A stretch of 8,466 nucleotides of DNA from Labilithrix luteola (GTDB lineage Bacteria; Myxococcota_A; Polyangia; Polyangiales; Polyangiaceae): the NCBI GenBank assembly GCA_026225435.1, contig JAMFST010000738.1, positions 1 to 8,466 on the forward strand. The letters are read 5' to 3'. Made by a program: the position numbers and the translations under genes. This document shows, in pieces, positions 5,881-8,466 of this stretch; position 1 is the first letter of the stretch; every line of letters begins with the position of its first letter. The notes beneath the pieces were generated by a model. That model saw only the letters and a list, made by a program, of their open reading frames with translations, was not told where the DNA came from and searched no databases.

Positions 5881-7314
5881 GTGGGCCCGTCCGATCTCCG
5901 TCCTCCCGCCGTCGGCGATATCGTCGCGGGGAAGTTCGAGCTCCTCGAGGAGATCGGCAGCGGCGGCATGGGGCACGTGTTCCGCGCGGTGCACCGGCGG
6001 CTGTCCCAGGTGGTGGCCATCAAGGTGCTCCACCCGAGCATCGCCGCCGATCCCGAGCTGCGGCATCGCTTCGAGCGCGAGGCCCGCGTCCTCGCGCAGA
6101 TCCGCGCTCCGCACGTGGTCAGCGTGCTCGACGTCGACGTCCTGCCCAATGGACTTCTGTACATCGTGCTCGAGCACCTCAACGGCGTCGATGCCGAGAC
6201 GATGCTGCACCTGCAGCAGGGGGAGCCGCTCCCCATCGCGGACGCGGTCGACTGGGTGCACCAGGCGGCCCTCGGCATGGTCGACACCCACTCCGAAGGG
6301 GTGGTCCACCGCGATCTCAAGCCGTCGAACGTGTTCCTCTGCGATCTGCGCCCCGCGACCACGCGACGCCTGGTGAAGATCGTCGACTTCGGCATCTCCA
6401 AGGTGAAGGACGACGGCCGGCTCACCGCCACCAGCGCCAGCTTCGGGACGCCGCTGTACATGTCGCCGGAGCAGATCCGCGCCTCCAGCGACGTCGACGA
6501 GCGCGCCGACATCTGGTCGCTCGGCGCCATCCTCTTCGAGCTGTGCACCGGGCAGCCGCCGTTCAACCGGCCGAGCCCGTCGGCGGTGCTCGCCGCCATC
6601 ATCGCCGACCCTCTGCCCGATCCGCGGACGTTGCGCGCCGATCTTCCCGAGGGTCTGGCGGTGGCCCTCGAGCGCTGCCTGCAGAAGGATCCGGCAGCGC
6701 GCTACCCCACGATGCAGGAGCTGGCCAACGACCTCGCCCCTTTCGCGCCGGCGGAGCGGATCGCCCGGCTGGCGGCGAGCATGCGCGCGCCCGGATACCG
6801 TCCGCCGCTGACGCCGCCCAGCGGCTGGCAGGTGGCCGACTTCGCGCACCTCGCCCCCGCTCCCGCGCGGACCGGCTCGCGCGTTCCGACCGACATGCAG
6901 GAGACGCTGACGGCGCTCGATTCTTCCGAGTCGCCGTTCGCAGGAGGCTTTCGCGGGCGAGCGCGCAACGCGGTGATCTTGATCGGCGCCATGACCGTCG
7001 CCGCCACGCTCGCCGTCGTGGCGATGAACGCGCGCGATCACGAGGGCGCTCCCGCCGCGCCCGCTTCCTCGTCGGCGGCGGGGCCGGGAGCGCCCTCCAC
7101 GGCGCCGACGGCACGTCCGCTGGACACGTCCCTTCCGGTCGCTGCGCCTGGCCCAGGCGTGATGCCGCCTCCGCTGTCCACCGGCACGGCCGAGTCGCCG
7201 TCGCGCACACGGGCCGCGGTCGACGCCGGCGTTCAGCTACCCTCTCCGTCACGTCCTGCGACGAACGCGGCTTCAGCGCGGCGCAAGCCTGCCGTAGATC
7301 CTCTCGCCCCCTGA
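5881..7314 (+). CDS. Membrane-anchored eukaryotic-like Ser/Thr protein kinase (Hanks type)
   Basis: A 477-residue kinase with a complete catalytic core: the glycine loop GSGGMGHVF (26-34), Lys48 in VAIKVL, HRDLKPSN with catalytic Asp145 (143-150), DFG (169-171), GTPLYMSPE (189-197) and ADIWSLG (209-215). All key residues are present, so it should be active. The activation loop holds several Thr/Ser (LTATSAS, 181-187) that could be autophosphorylated. After the kinase domain (about 15-290) come a cytoplasmic linker, one membrane segment (about 364-382) and roughly 95 Ala/Pro/Ser-rich, probably disordered residues predicted outside the inner membrane; there is no PASTA or other recognisable sensor domain. 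A TGA at 5872-5874 in frame leaves GTG 5881 as the first possible start. AAGGA lies only 2 bases before it, too close for a normal Shine-Dalgarno. The next gene follows after 5 bases, suggesting an operon. Confidence 0.95.
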   Translation: MGPSDLRPPAVGDIVAGKFELLEEIGSGGMGHVFRAVHRRLSQVVAIKVLHPSIAADPELRHRFEREARVLAQIRAPHVVSVLDVDVLPNGLLYIVLEHLNGVDAETMLHLQQGEPLPIADAVDWVHQAALGMVDTHSEGVVHRDLKPSNVFLCDLRPATTRRLVKIVDFGISKVKDDGRLTATSASFGTPLYMSPEQIRASSDVDERADIWSLGAILFELCTGQPPFNRPSPSAVLAAIIADPLPDPRTLRADLPEGLAVALERCLQKDPAARYPTMQELANDLAPFAPAERIARLAASMRAPGYRPPLTPPSGWQVADFAHLAPAPARTGSRVPTDMQETLTALDSSESPFAGGFRGRARNAVILIGAMTVAATLAVVAMNARDHEGAPAAPASSSAAGPGAPSTAPTARPLDTSLPVAAPGPGVMPPPLSTGTAESPSRTRAAVDAGVQLPSPSRPATNAASARRKPAVDPLAP

Positions 7315-7319
7315 TCCGC

Positions 7320-8315
7320 ATGCCCCGCCTCGCTCCCATCCCCCTCCTCGCGCTGCTGGTCTCCGTCGCCTCTGCGAAGCAGGCGCAGGCGGCCCCCATC
7401 GACGCGGTCACCGCGCGCGAGCAGCTCAAACAGGGCTACGCGCTGAAGAAGGAAGGGCGCTGCGCCGACGCGGTGCCCCACCTGGTGGAGAGCGAGCGGC
7501 TCGATCCGCAGGCCAAGACGCTGCTCAACCTGGCGGAGTGCGAGGACTCGCTCGGTCACCTGGTCGACGCCGACGCGCATCTGCTCGAAGCGCGTGATCG
7601 CGCGCGCACCGAGGGGCACCCGGAGCTCGAGACCATCGCCAACCAGCGCCTGGACATCATCGACAAGCGGGTGCCGCGGCTCACCGTGGTCCTCGCTCCG
7701 GACGCGTCGCCGGCCACGCAGGTGTTCCGCGACACCACCCTGCTGCGCGACGTCTCCCTGGGCGTGGCGCTCCCGGTCGACCCCGGTCCGCACGTGGTGC
7801 AGGCGACCGCGGCCGGCATCGGTAATCGTCGCTTCGAGGTGACCCTCAAGGAGTCGGAATCGCAGACGCTGACCGTCTCGGCGGTGGTCGGAGGCGCGCC
7901 CGCGGCCGCCCCGGCGAGCGCGCCGCACGGTGACGCGGGGAGCTCGGTGAGCCACCTGCCGGCCATCGTGGCCTTCGGCGTCGGCGGCGTCGGCGCCATC
8001 GTCGGCACCATCTTCGCTGTCCGCGCCTACTCCCGGTGGTCGGACGCGAAGTCCGAGTGCTTCTCCGCCACCACCTGCGGCTCGGGCACGCTCGCCGCGT
8101 CGTCGACCTCGAACGCGCGCACGTCGGCCACCGTCTCCGACGTGGGCTTCATCGCCGGTGGCGTCGGCGTGGCGGCGGGTGTCGTGCTCCTCCTGCTCGA
8201 GTCGCGATCGAGCACCAGCGCCGCGAGCACCAGCGCGACGGGCGGCCGCTCCTTGTGGTTCGATCCGCAGGTGGGCACGACCGGCGGCTCTCTCTCCGTC
8301 GGAGGACGCTTCTGA
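7320..8315 (+). CDS. Secreted TPR-type envelope protein with two hydrophobic segments
   Basis: A 331-residue protein with a signal peptide (1-24, cleavage probably after AQA). Residues 27-115 read as two helical TPR-like units: a GYALKKEGRCADAVPHL-type helix pair, then LLNLAECEDSLGHLVDADAHL. A beta-rich domain follows (about 119-190: PRLTVVL, GVALPVDPGPHVVQA, RRFEVTL, SQTLTVS), resembling PEGA-like surface domains of myxobacteria. Next are a short Ala/Pro linker, a Gly/Ala/Val membrane segment (about 214-234), a loop with Cys247 and Cys253, a second membrane segment (about 275-293) and a C-terminal tail ending in GGSLSVGGRF. This kind of TPR plus PEGA-like protein beside a Ser/Thr kinase is common in Polyangiales; the function is not established. 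ATG 7320 is chosen because it places the signal peptide correctly. It starts 5 bases after the kinase stop and its own stop overlaps the next ATG (TGATG). Confidence 0.88.
   Translation: MPRLAPIPLLALLVSVASAKQAQAAPIDAVTAREQLKQGYALKKEGRCADAVPHLVESERLDPQAKTLLNLAECEDSLGHLVDADAHLLEARDRARTEGHPELETIANQRLDIIDKRVPRLTVVLAPDASPATQVFRDTTLLRDVSLGVALPVDPGPHVVQATAAGIGNRRFEVTLKESESQTLTVSAVVGGAPAAAPASAPHGDAGSSVSHLPAIVAFGVGGVGAIVGTIFAVRAYSRWSDAKSECFSATTCGSGTLAASSTSNARTSATVSDVGFIAGGVGVAAGVVLLLLESRSSTSAASTSATGGRSLWFDPQVGTTGGSLSVGGRF
8209..8236 (+). repeat. 13-base direct repeat, 15-base period, inside the TPR-protein gene
   Basis: CGAGCACCAGCGC occurs at 8209-8221 and again at 8224-8236. The 15-base period keeps the reading frame and encodes STSAA followed by STSAT in the low-complexity tail after the second membrane segment. 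It probably arose by slippage and may vary between strains. Confidence 0.7.
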
Positions 8316-8466
8316 TGCCGCTGACCTCGCGCTCCCGTGGATTCGCCGCCGCGACGCTCGCCGCCTCGCTGGCGCTCTCGGTGGCGGCCTGCGCCAACAT
8401 CGTCGGCATCGAGGACCTCACGTACGACGGGGATGCCGGTGCCGAGGATGCCGCCGCCGCCGACGA
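8315..8466 (+). CDS. N-terminal part of an Asp/Ala-rich lipoprotein (cut by window end)
   Basis: The ATG at 8315 overlaps the preceding stop by one base (TGATG) and opens a frame of 50 codons to the edge. The N-terminus has Arg-containing residues (MPLTSRSRG), a hydrophobic stretch and a lipobox VAAC with Cys26. The mature part begins CANIVGIEDLTYDGDAGAED and continues Ala/Asp-rich. A Cys-x-x-x-x-Gly-I-x-D-L start followed by a flexible DAG/DAA linker is typical of surface lipoproteins in Polyangiales, where the linker leads to a variable domain such as an FGE-sulfatase or RCC1-type repeat. Here that domain lies beyond the window, so its function cannot be told. It is probably co-transcribed with the kinase and TPR-protein genes. 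Confidence 0.82.
   Translation, partial: MPLTSRSRGFAAATLAASLALSVAACANIVGIEDLTYDGDAGAEDAAAAD

Noticed and set aside
5826..7319. Extension of the TPR-protein frame upstream over the whole kinase gene
   Set aside because: The extra residues are Arg-rich out-of-frame readings of the kinase; ATG 7320 gives a clean signal peptide.

Overview
The window is very GC-rich with codons strongly biased to G/C in the third position. It carries a eukaryotic-like Ser/Thr kinase followed by a secreted TPR-type protein and an Asp/Ala-rich lipoprotein. That style and gene set resemble a large-genome myxobacterium (Myxococcota, probably a Polyangiales-type organism). This is an inference from style and gene families, not from a marker gene. 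No rRNA, tRNA, insertion sequence or CRISPR array was seen.

Left block (1-5503, + strand): a tightly packed run of five genes. The first is the 3' end of an unassigned gene, possibly of the SIS sugar-isomerase fold. It is followed by a SAM-dependent methyltransferase (171-938), an Fe(II)/2-oxoglutarate oxygenase (935-1783), a stand-alone NRPS-like adenylation-thiolation-reductase protein (A-T-R, 1776-4541) and a NadR-like bifunctional NMN adenylyltransferase/ribosylnicotinamide kinase (4538-5503). Every junction overlaps: three are the 4-base GTGA type and one is 8 bases. All four complete genes start with GTG and lack a clear Shine-Dalgarno, which indicates translational coupling and one transcriptional unit. 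The A-T-R protein is expected to activate a carboxylic acid (the conserved Asp points to an alpha-amino acid), load it on its own carrier domain and release it reductively as an aldehyde. The methyltransferase and oxygenase look like tailoring enzymes. NadR would supply nicotinamide cofactor or act on a nucleoside-like intermediate. I do not recognise this combination as a described pathway, and it is the most interesting part of the window.

Middle (5504-5880): a tiny lipoprotein gene on the - strand (5504-5662) meets nadR tail to tail with no base between the stop codons. Its upstream region (5663-5880) is the only real intergenic space and is shared with the divergent kinase operon. It holds a good Shine-Dalgarno for the lipoprotein, a small inverted repeat, a G-rich tract of six GG runs, and a possible promoter so close to the kinase GTG that the mRNA may be leaderless.

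Right block (5881-8466, + strand): a membrane-anchored Ser/Thr protein kinase (5881-7314), a secreted or envelope TPR-type protein with two hydrophobic segments (7320-8315), and the start of a lipoprotein (from 8315, cut by the window edge). Close spacing (5 bases, then a one-base TGATG overlap) suggests an operon that links kinase signalling to the cell envelope.
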